Shown in pieces: positions 35,131 to 44,318 of a DNA stretch of 64,000 bases. Made by a program: the position numbers and the translations under genes. Each line of letters starts with the position of its first letter. The first letter of the stretch is position 1. The notes under the pieces are model-generated. The model did not search any database and was not told the origin of the DNA. It was given only the letters and a program-made list of their open reading frames with translations. Source of the DNA: Mycobacterium cookii (lineage in GTDB: Bacteria > Actinomycetota > Actinomycetes > Mycobacteriales > Mycobacteriaceae); the NCBI RefSeq assembly GCF_010727945.1, contig NZ_AP022569.1, positions 2,604,001 to 2,668,000 on the forward strand, in the 5' to 3' direction.

Positions 35131-36120
35131 TTACTTGATCGCGATGGGATTCACCGGAGAACCCACCGCGCCGACAAATCTCAGTGGCGGTGCGATGAGC
35201 TGAAACTCATACACTCCGTCGGCGGCGCAATCCGCCGCCAACGCGTTGAGATCCCAGTACTCGCCGAGCATCAGCCCCATGTCCCGCAGGCACAGCATGT
35301 GCATGGGCAGCAATGTTCCCTGCACCCCGGATATCGGGTCCTCGACCATCAGGTTGTCGGCAGCCACCGCAGCGATGTCGTGGTCATGCAGCCAGGATGC
35401 GCACTGCCAGTCCAAACCCGAGCCAGGCTCGCCGCCGTCGCCCGTCTCCAAAAACCTTGCCCACCAACCAGTTCTGACTACAACGATGTCACCTCGGCCG
35501 ACCGTGACCCCCTGCGCCCGAGCCACCTCATCCAACTCGGAAGGGGTGATCGGATTGCCCAGTTCGAGGAATGTCTCGACCCCGCGATGCCGCACCACGT
35601 CGAGCAGGACCCCGCGCGAGGTGATGCCCTTGCCGTCGACCTTGTCGATACCGCAGTGCAGCGCACCGAAGCTGGTCACCGAGTCGGCTGGAAAGCCGTT
35701 GTAGAGCTGGTCCTCGTAGTACACATGCGACAGCGCGTCCCACTGGGTGGCGCACTGCAGCGGCATGACGACCATGTCGTCGTTGAAGCGAAAGAGGTCG
35801 TCCTGGAAGTACCCCGCCATTTGTTGGGCGGCAGAGTTGGCGGACCAATCCAGACCGAACCGTGGCAGTGAACGCGCGTCGCCACCATCGACCGTCATCG
35901 TGTGAATGGGGTTGTGCCGGTATTTGAATGCGCCTTGCGGGCCCGATGAACCGAAGTCCACCCCCAAGGGAAACACCTTGCCGTGCTTGACCAGACTGGC
36001 TGCTTGGGCGACCTTGTCGGCGGTGATGAAGTTGAGGGTGCCGAGTTCGTCGTCGTCGCCCCACCTTCCCCAGTTGCGGACCTCGCCGGCGACTCGGCGG
36101 AAGTCGGTCAGGCCGGCCAC
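35131..36120 (-). CDS. Cyclase family protein (kynurenine formamidase-like fold)
   Basis: A 329-residue protein of the cyclase/metal-dependent hydrolase family (PF04199 type). Landmarks are NWGRWGDDDELGTLNFI, CATQWDALSHVYY (the metal-binding region, here Q-W-D-x-L-x-H rather than H-x-G-T-H-x-D), RGVLLDV and VRTGWW. The family hydrolyses cyclic imides, lactones or amides. The GTG at 36120 was chosen because it overlaps the SDR end by 13 nt and has GAGGAAGG upstream. Its place in a ring-degradation operon suggests hydrolysis of a ring or lactone intermediate. Confidence 0.85.
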   Translation of the reverse strand: MAGLTDFRRVAGEVRNWGRWGDDDELGTLNFITADKVAQAASLVKHGKVFPLGVDFGSSGPQGAFKYRHNPIHTMTVDGGDARSLPRFGLDWSANSAAQQMAGYFQDDLFRFNDDMVVMPLQCATQWDALSHVYYEDQLYNGFPADSVTSFGALHCGIDKVDGKGITSRGVLLDVVRHRGVETFLELGNPITPSELDEVARAQGVTVGRGDIVVVRTGWWARFLETGDGGEPGSGLDWQCASWLHDHDIAAVAADNLMVEDPISGVQGTLLPMHMLCLRDMGLMLGEYWDLNALAADCAADGVYEFQLIAPPLRFVGAVGSPVNPIAIK

Positions 36121-36938
36121 AGGTTGCGGCCTTCCTCGAGTTCGCGTGCCGTCGCGGCGCCGAGATTGCCGCCGTCGACCCAGAGCACCTGGCCCGAGAT
36201 GTAACTGGCGGCCTGGCTGTTCAAGAACACCAGAACGGCGGCCTGCTCTTCGGGATCGGAGACCCGGCCCAGCGGCTTGGGGATGTCGTCGAGAAAAGCC
36301 GGCCCGTAGGCGGAGCGCAGCTGATCGAGGATCGGGGTTTCGGTGACACCCGGCCCGGTGCAATTGATCCGGATCCCGTTGGCGCCCAGCGCCGCGGTGT
36401 TCTGCATGGTGTACAGAATGATCGCTTCTTTGGACAACCGGTAGCCCCCGTCGGCCAGGGCGTCGGGATGACGCTGACACCAGTCGATTCCGTCGGACAT
36501 CGTGCGGGTGTCCAACAGACCGGCGACGAGCAGTTGATGCTCGCGATAGTCGCGCGCCGCCAGCGAGGAGACGCTGACGATGGACGACCCGGCCGGCATT
36601 TTGGTCAGCATCGCTTCGGTGACATGGCGCAGGCCGAGGAAGTTGATCGTGACGACGCGCAGCGGATCGCCGATCCCGGAGGACACGCCGGCGACGTTGA
36701 ACAACGCGTCGACGGGTCCGCCGATCGCGGTGAGCGCGTTGTCGATGGACGCGGGGTCGGTGAGGTCGAGGGCGTGGAACTCCGCGACGTCAGCGCCCGG
36801 CGGCTGTTTGTCCAACCCGACGACGTCGGCGCCGAGCTCGGTGAGCTGCCGGACGAGGTGCGCGCCGATGCCCGACGCGCACCCGGTCACCACCACGCGG
36901 CGCCCGTCGTAACGCCACAGCTCGTCGATTTTTGCCAA
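36108..36938 (-). CDS. SDR family oxidoreductase (3-alpha-hydroxysteroid dehydrogenase-like)
   Basis: A 276-residue SDR: VVVTGCASGIGAHLV, FNVAGVSS, VSVSSLAARD and YRLSK, ending VLWVDGG. The insertion between Ser and Tyr (LLVAGLLDTRTMSDGIDWCQRHPDALADGG) and the short cofactor loop resemble 3-alpha-hydroxysteroid/carveol dehydrogenase-type SDRs. The start is TTG at 36938 with a distant GGAAG; this start is only moderately supported. It is located between the luciferase-like gene and the cyclase in one operon. Confidence 0.88.
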   Translation of the reverse strand: MAKIDELWRYDGRRVVVTGCASGIGAHLVRQLTELGADVVGLDKQPPGADVAEFHALDLTDPASIDNALTAIGGPVDALFNVAGVSSGIGDPLRVVTINFLGLRHVTEAMLTKMPAGSSIVSVSSLAARDYREHQLLVAGLLDTRTMSDGIDWCQRHPDALADGGYRLSKEAIILYTMQNTAALGANGIRINCTGPGVTETPILDQLRSAYGPAFLDDIPKPLGRVSDPEEQAAVLVFLNSQAASYISGQVLWVDGGNLGAATARELEEGRNLWPA

Positions 36939-36958
36939 GTGTCAAACGGCTTCCGGCA

Positions 36959-38260
36959 TCAGGACTTCGCATCTTTCAGGCGCTGAGCGGCCTGAACACG
37001 GCCCTCGTTGATCTCGGCCATGGCCTCGGGAATCTCACTCGCGGTGAACTTGCCGCCGCGTCCGGTGGGCAGCCCGCCGAACGAGTAGTTCTCGTCGAAC
37101 TTCGGCGCGACCGGTTCGGGCCGACGGGACTCCACCTTCTCGATGACCGGCGCCAGCCGTTTCGCCTTCTCGGCCACCGCCTTCTGGTCGCGCTCGATGA
37201 ATTCGGGCAGCACCTCTTTGCCCATCAGCTCGATGGACTCCATCGTGCCCTCGTGGCTGCGCGGGTTGAGCAGCAGGATGATCTCGTCGACACCGCTCTC
37301 CTCGTAGCCGCGGAGGAATTCCCGGACGGTGGCCGGTGACCCGATCGCCCCGCGACCCGGACCGTAGGCCAGCGTCGGATCCTTTTCGCATTCTTCGAGA
37401 TAACGCTTCCAGACCCCGGTGCGACCCGGTGTGTGCACACCGGTCAGGTAGTAATGCATGATCCCGAACGAGAAGAAGCCGCCGCCCATGCCGAGGCGCT
37501 GAATCGCCTGCTCGTCGGTCTTGGCGACCATCATCGACAGGTCGCCGCCGATGGCGAGGATGTTCGGGTTGATCGCCGGAGTGATGGGCACACCGCTCTC
37601 TTCGAACTCCTTGTAGTAGCCGTTCACCCGCTCGGTCAGCGGACCCGGACCGGTGTAGGCGAAACTCAGTGCGCCGATGCACTTCTGGGCGGCCATCTGT
37701 ACCGAGGCCGGCCGGGTGCAGGCGACCCACACCGGCGGGTGTGGCTTCTGCAACGGCTTGGGGACGACGTTGCGGGCCGGCATCTCGATGTGCTCGCCCT
37801 TGAACCCGGTGAAGGGTTCCTCGATCATGCAGCGGATCGACACCTCCAGCGCCTCTTCCCACTGCGCGCGCTTGTCGGCGGGATCGATGTTGAAGCCGCC
37901 GAGTTCGCCGATCGAGGAGGACTCACCGGTGCCGAACTCCACTCGCCCGTCCGAGATCAGGTCGAGGGTGGCGATGCGCTCGGCGACCCGGGCGGGATGG
38001 TTGACCGCCGGCGGCAGGTGCATGATGCCGAAGCCCAGCCGGATGTCCTTGGTTCGCTGGCTGGCCCCGGCCAGGAAGATCTCCGGCGCGGTGGAATGAC
38101 AGTACTCCTCCAGGAAGTGGTGCTCGGTCAGCCAGACGGTGGAGAAGCCGGCCTTGTCGGCGGCCTCGACCTCGTCGAGGCAGTCCTTGAGCAGGACATG
38201 CTCGTCGTCGTCCGACCACGGACGGGGCAGAGCGAATTCGTAGAACAGTGAGATTTTCAA
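36959..38260 (-). CDS. LLM class flavin-dependent oxidoreductase
   Basis: A 433-residue bacterial-luciferase-like TIM-barrel enzyme, a flavin- or F420-dependent monooxygenase or dehydrogenase. Characteristic parts are FSTVWLTEHHFLEEYCHS near the N-terminus, ERIATLDLISDGRVEFGTGESSS and KPLQKPHPPVWVACTRP. The TEHH/GRVEFGTG pattern is closer to FMN-type luciferase-like monooxygenases than to F420 reductases. The TTG start is preceded by GGGAGG and overlaps the flavoprotein stop (TTGA). In this operon it may carry out a Baeyer-Villiger-like or hydroxylation step; that is inference. Confidence 0.9.
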   Translation of the reverse strand: MKISLFYEFALPRPWSDDDEHVLLKDCLDEVEAADKAGFSTVWLTEHHFLEEYCHSTAPEIFLAGASQRTKDIRLGFGIMHLPPAVNHPARVAERIATLDLISDGRVEFGTGESSSIGELGGFNIDPADKRAQWEEALEVSIRCMIEEPFTGFKGEHIEMPARNVVPKPLQKPHPPVWVACTRPASVQMAAQKCIGALSFAYTGPGPLTERVNGYYKEFEESGVPITPAINPNILAIGGDLSMMVAKTDEQAIQRLGMGGGFFSFGIMHYYLTGVHTPGRTGVWKRYLEECEKDPTLAYGPGRGAIGSPATVREFLRGYEESGVDEIILLLNPRSHEGTMESIELMGKEVLPEFIERDQKAVAEKAKRLAPVIEKVESRRPEPVAPKFDENYSFGGLPTGRGGKFTASEIPEAMAEINEGRVQAAQRLKDAKS

Positions 38261-39987
38261 TGTGTACCTCCCGGAACAATTGAGTGAGTTGAGCTTTCGC
38301 TGACAAGGTGTCGGGCTGCGACGTAGCCGAAGGTCATGGCCGGCCCGATGGTTGCCCCGGCACCGGCGTAGCTGCGCCCCATCACCGGCGCGGAGGTGTT
38401 GCCCACGGCGTAGAGGCCGTGCACCACCGTGTCGTCGCTGCGCAATACCCGCGCGTGTTCGTCGGTGCGCAATCCACCCGAGGTGCCCAGATCGCCGAGG
38501 ACCATCCGGAATGCGTAATAGGGCGGTTTGCCCAGCGGGTGCAGGTTGGGGTTGGGCAGGGTTGGGTCTCCATAGTAATTGTCGTAAACGCTGTCACCTC
38601 GGTTGAAATCGTCGTCGTGGCCGCCGGCCGCGAGCTCGTTGAAACGTGCTGCAGTGCTTCGAAGTTGCGCGGCCGGCACGTCGATTTTCGCCGCGAGCTC
38701 ATCCCAGCTGTCGGCCGCTTTGACCACTCCGGACTCCAGCCAGGCTTTGGGCACTTTGCGCCCGGTCGGCACCGGGGCGCCGGGGATCTTCGGGATCGGC
38801 AGATGTCCGGCGACCACGTAGCGGTTGAACGACCTGTGGTCGGTGATGAGCCAGCACGGGATGTGGGTGACGCCGGACTTCTGGCCTTCGATCATCGCGT
38901 GACCGAAGTCCATGTAGGGCGCCGCCTCGTTGATGAACCGCTTGCCGGCGCCGTTGACGATGAACTGTGCCGGCATCATGCGTTCGTTGAGCATGAATTG
39001 CATTCGGCCGTCCGGCCATTGGATGGCCGGGAACCACCACGCCTCGTCGAGCAGATCGGTGTCGGCGCCCACCTGCTGGCCGGCGCGGATGCCGTCGCCG
39101 GTGGCCGCCGGGTTACCGAAGCTCCAGTCCTGGTCGACCTCGGGCAGGTGCTCTTTGCGCCAGGCCAGGTCGTGGTCGAATCCCCCGGTGGCCAGCACGA
39201 CGCCTCTTCTGGCTTGGATACGTTGCGGTTGACCGTCTTTCACGACGACCGCGCCGGTGACGGCGCCGTCGGGACTGGTCAGCAGCTGCGTCATCGGCGC
39301 GTTCAGCCACAGCGGCACTCCACGATCCTTCATGGCCAGCCGCAGCCGCGCGGCCAGCGACTGCCCGATGGCCGCGATGCGTTCACCGAACACCCGCGCT
39401 CGCATCATCCGCCAGACCAGCTTGACCAGAACAGCTTTACCGGCCCACGATTGCCTGACCTGATAAAACGAGCGAAGCTCCTTGGGGCCCAGCCAGATTC
39501 CTCGCGGAGCCAGCGCCAGCGGGGTCAGCAGCAGCTGTTCGTCTTCGCCGAGTTTGCGCAGATCGATCGGCGGCACATTGATCGTGCTGCCCTGCTCGGA
39601 GCCGCCGGGCAGTTCGGGGTAGTAGTCGGCATAGCCGGGCTTCCAGACGAACTCGAACCACGGGCTGAGGTGTTCCAGGAATTCCATCATCTGCGGCGCC
39701 GCATCGACGTACTGCCGAATGCGCGCGTCGCTGACCAGGCCGCCGGTGATCTGCCGAATGTATTCGACGACATCGTCTGGCCGCAGTTCAAAGCCGGCTC
39801 GCCGCTGCGATGGCGCGCCGGGCACCCAGATGCCACCGCCGGACAGCGCCGTGGAACCGCCGAACTGGGGCGACTTTTCGACGACGAGGGTGTCCAGCCC
39901 GGAAGCGTCGGCGACCAGCGCCGCCGTCATTCCGCCTGCGCCGGAGCCGACGACCAGGACGTCGACGATCTTGTCCGAGTCTGTCAC
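38257..39987 (-). CDS. FAD-dependent oxidoreductase, 3-ketosteroid delta1-dehydrogenase-like
   Basis: A 576-residue KstD-family flavoprotein. The FAD motif [15 protein letters not shown] is at residues 12-26, followed by [22 protein letters not shown]. The C-terminal active-site region [22 protein letters not shown] (Tyr490/Tyr491) has the Y-A-x6-G-D-L-G-T signature. KstD enzymes remove hydrogens next to a ring ketone, moving the ring towards aromaticity. The GTG start overlaps the dioxygenase gene's stop (GTGA). A second KstD-like gene is at 44319. A non-steroid cyclic ketone is quite possible. Confidence 0.9.
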   Translation of the reverse strand: MTDSDKIVDVLVVGSGAGGMTAALVADASGLDTLVVEKSPQFGGSTALSGGGIWVPGAPSQRRAGFELRPDDVVEYIRQITGGLVSDARIRQYVDAAPQMMEFLEHLSPWFEFVWKPGYADYYPELPGGSEQGSTINVPPIDLRKLGEDEQLLLTPLALAPRGIWLGPKELRSFYQVRQSWAGKAVLVKLVWRMMRARVFGERIAAIGQSLAARLRLAMKDRGVPLWLNAPMTQLLTSPDGAVTGAVVVKDGQPQRIQARRGVVLATGGFDHDLAWRKEHLPEVDQDWSFGNPAATGDGIRAGQQVGADTDLLDEAWWFPAIQWPDGRMQFMLNERMMPAQFIVNGAGKRFINEAAPYMDFGHAMIEGQKSGVTHIPCWLITDHRSFNRYVVAGHLPIPKIPGAPVPTGRKVPKAWLESGVVKAADSWDELAAKIDVPAAQLRSTAARFNELAAGGHDDDFNRGDSVYDNYYGDPTLPNPNLHPLGKPPYYAFRMVLGDLGTSGGLRTDEHARVLRSDDTVVHGLYAVGNTSAPVMGRSYAGAGATIGPAMTFGYVAARHLVSESSTHSIVPGGTH

Positions 39988-40922
39988 GCCTGCACCGCCG
40001 TCCGGACCGCGAAGCCGGCGATCAGTTCCGGCACCGGCCGGTAGTAGCGGACATCCGTCTGGTACGGCCCGGCCGCCGCCAGCGCCGCGAAAGCCGCGAC
40101 CCAGGTGCGGATTTCGTGCGCGGAGTTACCGCCCTCCTTCGCGATGAAGGCGTTCGACCATTTGTCCAGCTCGTCGAGGTGCCCGCTGTCGAGGATGTCG
40201 AGGAATTGCTTGTCGAATTCCGGGTTGAGCGGCTGAAGGGCGCTGTCTCCGCTCGCGAAGCTCCTGGCCGCGTTCATCACCGCGGTCTGCCGCGCCTGCC
40301 GTCCCTCGGGGGTCATCGGCTTGCCGTGCACGATCCGCTCGACCACCGGCGGTGTCGCCGTCGCCAACGTCGGAACGGGCGGATCATGCGACAGGCCACC
40401 GGATCCCACCACCAGCACGCGCTTGCCCAATGTCGCCAGGTAGCTACCGACCGCCGTGCCGAGCGTCCGGCACCGGTGCAGCGGTCCCAGCGGCGTGGCG
40501 ACGGAGTTGATGAAGATCGGGATCACCTGGCGGGCTGTCGCCTTGCCGAACAACATCTCCAACGGCTGCACGGTGCCGTGATCGACGTCCATGCTCGCCG
40601 AAATCGCGACGTCGACTCCGGCGGACAACACCGCCTTCGCGCAGGCAACAGCCGTGGCTTCGGGGACATCGAGCGGGCCTTTGTGGGTGCCGTAGTCACC
40701 GACGCCTTGCGCGTCGGTGCCGATGCAGAACGGAGGCATCAGCTTGTAGAAGAAGCCGTTGTAGTGATCGGGAGCAAAGATGACGACGACCTGCGGATCG
40801 AAGTCCGCGACGAAATCCCTTGCCTGGCCGAGCGCGCCGTCGATGTCATCAAGGAGGTCCTGCGACGGTCCGGGCAGATTCAGCAGCGGGCTGTGGGACA
40901 TGCAGCACAGGGCGAGCGGCAC
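39984..40922 (-). CDS. mhpB: Class III extradiol ring-cleavage dioxygenase MhpB (2,3-dihydroxyphenylpropionate 1,2-dioxygenase)
   Basis: Fe(II) enzyme that opens a catechol ring next to the hydroxyls (meta cleavage). The 312 residues match E. coli MhpB closely in length and pattern: [27 protein letters not shown], His115 in MDVDHG and His179 in [12 protein letters not shown]. His115 and His179 are the two acid-base histidines of MhpB. It follows mhpA, whose 3' end it overlaps by 74 nt, and overlaps the flavoprotein gene by GTGA. The natural substrate may be a substituted 3-(2,3-dihydroxyphenyl)propionate-like acid. Confidence 0.93.
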   Translation of the reverse strand: MPLALCCMSHSPLLNLPGPSQDLLDDIDGALGQARDFVADFDPQVVVIFAPDHYNGFFYKLMPPFCIGTDAQGVGDYGTHKGPLDVPEATAVACAKAVLSAGVDVAISASMDVDHGTVQPLEMLFGKATARQVIPIFINSVATPLGPLHRCRTLGTAVGSYLATLGKRVLVVGSGGLSHDPPVPTLATATPPVVERIVHGKPMTPEGRQARQTAVMNAARSFASGDSALQPLNPEFDKQFLDILDSGHLDELDKWSNAFIAKEGGNSAHEIRTWVAAFAALAAAGPYQTDVRYYRPVPELIAGFAVRTAVQA

Positions 40923-42561
40923 GGTTTCCTCCCGGTGTCAAGGTGAGGACGTCGAAAAGCGACGCGCTCAGCTCCGGAGCGAGTTGGGCGATGGACGCAC
41001 CCGCGATACAGCGATCGGGGCGCAGGAAAAGCACGGATTCCTTCTGGGTGTCGAACCAGGCCTTGATCTGCCCGGTGCGATCCCCGACGATCGTCACGTC
41101 CGGATCGTCGTGACCGGTCCACTGCAGTTGCGATTGCGGCCGCGCTGCGATGAACGTCGCGCCCAACTGCTGCCACTGCGCAAATGCTTTGTCGCCCAAG
41201 ATTGCCCGCGGATTGTTGTTCCAGCACAGCACCGCGAACCATTCACCGAGGACGTCGTCGAGCAGGACGTTCTGCCGTTCCCGGGTGTCGACGGTGGGCT
41301 GGATGAACAACGTGCCCACCGGAGACGCCGGGTTGCGGGGCTGCGAGTGCACGACAGCACCCTGCTCGTAACGCGGCATCGGTTTGAACCGCATCTCGAG
41401 CACATATCGCTTGAGCGTCGGCACAATCGAGGCCGACCGGATCAGCGCATCGCGCACGCCGGCGACGCGGCGGTTGGTCGGCGAGATCACCCGGCCGACC
41501 AAGGTGGACAGGTCGATCATCGCCCGGGCGTGCTTGCGGCGTTCGACGTCATAGGTGTCCAGCAGCCGGTCGCCTGCGGCGCCGTTCACCACTGCCGCCA
41601 GCTTCCAGCCGAGATTCGCCGCATCGCGGATTCCGCTGTTGTAGCCCTGCCCCTGCCACACCGGCATCAGGTGCGCGGCGTCTCCGGCCAGCAGCATCCG
41701 CCCACGGCGGAACGCATCCGCGATGCGGGAGTGGTGAGTGTAAAGGCGATGCCGAATGACGTCGACGCGATCGGGATACGGCACGAACATGGCGAGCATG
41801 CGCTCCAGGAACGCGGGATCCTCAGCCTGCTCGTCGGTTTCGTCGGCGTGGATCATGAACTCGAACCGGCGGATACCGTGCGCGATCGAGATCGAGGCGT
41901 AGGGGCGCTGCGGGTCGGCGCCGACCTCGCTGTTGGGGTGTCCGAGTGGATCGTTGGCGATATCGACGACGAGCCACCGGGTGGGCGACGTGGTGCCGTC
42001 GAAGCTCACACCCATCAGCCGACGGGTCGCGCTGCGTCCACCGTCGCAGCCGACCAGGTAGCGGGCACGCACGGTGGACGTGCGCCCGTCGCTGCCGGCT
42101 TCGACGGTGACCGCGTCGGCGAATTCGCTGCAGGACACCATCGGATGGGCCCAGCGGACCTCGACGTGGTCGAACCGGTCCAAGCCACGGAGCAATTCGG
42201 CGTCGACGAGCGGCTGCACGAAGCCATTGCGCTTCGGCCACCCGAAACGCGCGTCGGGCGGGGCCATTTCGGCGAGCACCCGGCGTTTGGCGTCGACGAA
42301 ACGCAGGATCTGATTGGGCACCGTGTGCGGCAGGATCTTGTCGACCAGACCGATCGCCTGGAAGGTGCGCAGCGACTCGTCATCGAGTCCGACGCCGCGG
42401 GGGTAGTCGATGAGCGATTCCCGCTCCTCGAGCACCAGCACGCCAACACCTTGCAGGCCAAGGATGTTCGCCAGCGTCAGACCCACTGGGCCGGCGCCGA
42501 CGATCACGACGTCTGCATCGTAGACGTCGGCTTCGGCGCCATTGTGCCCAGCGGTCGCCAT
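40849..42561 (-). CDS. mhpA: FAD-dependent aromatic hydroxylase MhpA (3-(3-hydroxyphenyl)propionate hydroxylase)
   Basis: Class A flavin monooxygenase that turns a phenol into a catechol. It has 570 residues against about 554 in E. coli MhpA. The motifs are GAGPVG (22-27), the conserved [21 protein letters not shown], the CDGG motif ([12 protein letters not shown]), and [25 protein letters not shown] near residue 290. The C-terminal thioredoxin-like domain ends with an extension that overlaps mhpB by 74 nt. Its ATG overlaps the hydrolase stop (TGATG). Pathway order is hydroxylation here, ring cleavage by MhpB, then hydrolysis. Confidence 0.94.
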   Translation of the reverse strand: MATAGHNGAEADVYDADVVIVGAGPVGLTLANILGLQGVGVLVLEERESLIDYPRGVGLDDESLRTFQAIGLVDKILPHTVPNQILRFVDAKRRVLAEMAPPDARFGWPKRNGFVQPLVDAELLRGLDRFDHVEVRWAHPMVSCSEFADAVTVEAGSDGRTSTVRARYLVGCDGGRSATRRLMGVSFDGTTSPTRWLVVDIANDPLGHPNSEVGADPQRPYASISIAHGIRRFEFMIHADETDEQAEDPAFLERMLAMFVPYPDRVDVIRHRLYTHHSRIADAFRRGRMLLAGDAAHLMPVWQGQGYNSGIRDAANLGWKLAAVVNGAAGDRLLDTYDVERRKHARAMIDLSTLVGRVISPTNRRVAGVRDALIRSASIVPTLKRYVLEMRFKPMPRYEQGAVVHSQPRNPASPVGTLFIQPTVDTRERQNVLLDDVLGEWFAVLCWNNNPRAILGDKAFAQWQQLGATFIAARPQSQLQWTGHDDPDVTIVGDRTGQIKAWFDTQKESVLFLRPDRCIAGASIAQLAPELSASLFDVLTLTPGGNRAARPVLHVPQPAAESARTVAGPP

Positions 42562-43472
42562 CAGCGGCCCAGCAAGAAGTCGATGTGCAGGCGGTCGAAG
42601 GTTTTGGCGTCCTCATACTGCGGCCAGTGCCCGCAACCGGGCATCACCTCGAACCGCGCACCGGGGATCATCGACGCGATCCGGCGGCCTTCGGTGACGT
42701 CGGCGGTCGGGTCGTCGCTGGTCCACAGCACCAGGGTGGGCGCGGTGATCGAGCCATAGTCGTTCGGACCCAACAGGTTACGAGCCCGGATCTCGGGGTC
42801 CTGCAACGCCATGATGTCACGCATCGCCGAGACGAAACCTGGTTGACGGTAGACCCGCTGCCGACTCGCGACCAGGTCGTCGTAATCCTTCGACTTGTCG
42901 GCCATCAACCACTTGATCCGCGCTTGAACGGTTTCCCAGTTCGGGTCTTCGGCGGCAGCCACCGACAACGTGATGATCCGCTTCATCACCTCGGGATCGG
43001 CCTGCGAACCGCCCGCGGTGTTGAGTACCAACCGGTCGACCTTGTCGGGGTGATCGACGGCGGCGCGGGACACCACCCAACCGCCGAGCGATTCGCCGGA
43101 CAGGTGGGCGCGCTGCACACCGATCGCATCGAGAAAGGCGAGCAGATGATCGACGTAGTGGCTGATCTCCAGTGGGTGGCCAGGCTTGTCGGTGTAGCCG
43201 TGCCCCAGCATGTCGATCGACCACGTCGAGAAATGCTCGGCGTGCGCCTCGAGGTTGCGGACGTACGCCTCGGCGTGACCGCCGGAACCGTGCAGCAGGA
43301 TCAGTGCCGGCTGGGCTAAATCACCCGCGTGCAGGTAACGGGTTCGCACACCGCCGGCGTCCAGGTAACCCTGCGTGAACGACACACCTTGCAGGTCACT
43401 CCACACGCTTTCGTGCTCGGCCACCGGTCCCTCTCTTGCCGTTCTGGCGGAAATCTTGTTCTCGTCTTCCAC
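42561..43472 (-). CDS. mhpC: MhpC-like alpha/beta hydrolase (C-C bond hydrolase)
   Basis: A 303-residue alpha/beta hydrolase expected to cleave the ring-opened dienol product of MhpB. The triad is Ser in GESLGG, Asp in [11 protein letters not shown] and His in [10 protein letters not shown]; the last motif closely matches the end of E. coli Mhp[15 protein letters not shown] is the oxyanion region. GTG start, first gene of the mhp operon, divergent from the IclR regulator across 83 nt containing a palindrome. MhpD, MhpE and MhpF homologues are not in the window. The symbol rests on context plus motifs. Confidence 0.82.
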   Translation of the reverse strand: MEDENKISARTAREGPVAEHESVWSDLQGVSFTQGYLDAGGVRTRYLHAGDLAQPALILLHGSGGHAEAYVRNLEAHAEHFSTWSIDMLGHGYTDKPGHPLEISHYVDHLLAFLDAIGVQRAHLSGESLGGWVVSRAAVDHPDKVDRLVLNTAGGSQADPEVMKRIITLSVAAAEDPNWETVQARIKWLMADKSKDYDDLVASRQRVYRQPGFVSAMRDIMALQDPEIRARNLLGPNDYGSITAPTLVLWTSDDPTADVTEGRRIASMIPGARFEVMPGCGHWPQYEDAKTFDRLHIDFLLGR

Positions 43473-43479
43473 TAATGCT

Positions 43480-43498
43480 GTGTGCTAAAATCGCACAC
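43480..43498. promoter_or_regulatory. Palindrome GTGTGC-N7-GCACAC between the mhp operon and the IclR gene
   Basis: The two six-base arms are perfect reverse complements. The site lies 8 nt upstream of the mhpC-like start and 58 nt before the IclR start. TGCAC-type half-sites are reminiscent of the MhpR operator of E. coli, so this is the likely binding site of the divergent IclR regulator. Confidence 0.65.
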
Positions 43499-43555
43499 TG
43501 ATGTGCATTATGTATAGAGCATCACGCTCGACGGGGTGTCTGTCAAGGCACGTCG

Positions 43556-44281
43556 GTGTCCCATTCACCGACCCGAGAACGGCGCGCTGACATGCGGGAC
43601 GCACCGCCGAACACCGCACCCGGATCGCAGACGCTTGCCCGGGGACTGACCGCGCTACAACTGGTGGCCGATGCCCCCGCTGGGCTGACCGTCCAGCAGG
43701 TCGCCGACGGGATCGGCGTGCACCGGACGATCGCCTACCGTCTGCTGGCCACGCTGGCGCAGTTCCGATTCGTCGCCAAGGGCGAAGACGGCCGCTACCG
43801 GCCGGCTGCGGGTCTGGCGGTGCTCGGCGCGTCGTTCGATCGCAATGTCCGCCAGCTGAGCGTGCCGATCCTGCGCGCTCTGGCCGACGACCTGGGTACC
43901 ACGGTGTCGTTGTTGGTCGCCGAGGGCGACCAACAGGTCGCGATCGCGGTGATCGTACCGACGCAGGTCGCCTATCAGTTGGCGTTCCACGAGGGCAGTC
44001 GGTATCCGCTGGACCGGGGCGCGGCGGGTATCGCGCTGCTGGCCAGCCTGCCCCCTCGGCCCGACGAGCGTGCCCTGGTGGTCAGCGCACGCGAGCAAGG
44101 CTGGGTGATCACCCACGGTGAGATCGAGCCGAACACCTACGGTTTGGCGGTCCCGGTGCATCGCGACCCGCCGTCTGCGCCGGCGTGCATCAACTTGATC
44201 TCGCATCGCGAAGACGTAGTCGTGCGCGGCAAGGACGCAGTCATCAAGGCGGCCAAGGAATTATCGGCCATTCTCAACTGA
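43556..44281 (+). CDS. IclR family transcriptional regulator (MhpR-like by position)
   Basis: A 241-residue IclR regulator. The winged helix-turn-helix is at about residues 25-80 (LARGLTALQLVADAPAGLTVQQVADGIGVHRTIAYRLLATLAQFRFV). The C-terminal effector domain follows (LRALADDLGTTVSLLVAEGDQQVAIAV, YPLDRGAAGIALLA). E. coli MhpR is also an IclR protein next to mhpABC, so activation by a phenylpropionate-like acid is a reasonable model. GTG start with a weak AAGG; an ATG 12 codons on (43592) is possible. It also precedes the KstD-like gene at 44319 on the same strand. Confidence 0.88.
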   Translation: MSHSPTRERRADMRDAPPNTAPGSQTLARGLTALQLVADAPAGLTVQQVADGIGVHRTIAYRLLATLAQFRFVAKGEDGRYRPAAGLAVLGASFDRNVRQLSVPILRALADDLGTTVSLLVAEGDQQVAIAVIVPTQVAYQLAFHEGSRYPLDRGAAGIALLASLPPRPDERALVVSAREQGWVITHGEIEPNTYGLAVPVHRDPPSAPACINLISHREDVVVRGKDAVIKAAKELSAILN

Positions 44282-44318
44282 CCCAGCCTGAGCTGACGCG
44301 AATAGGAAGGAAACTCTT

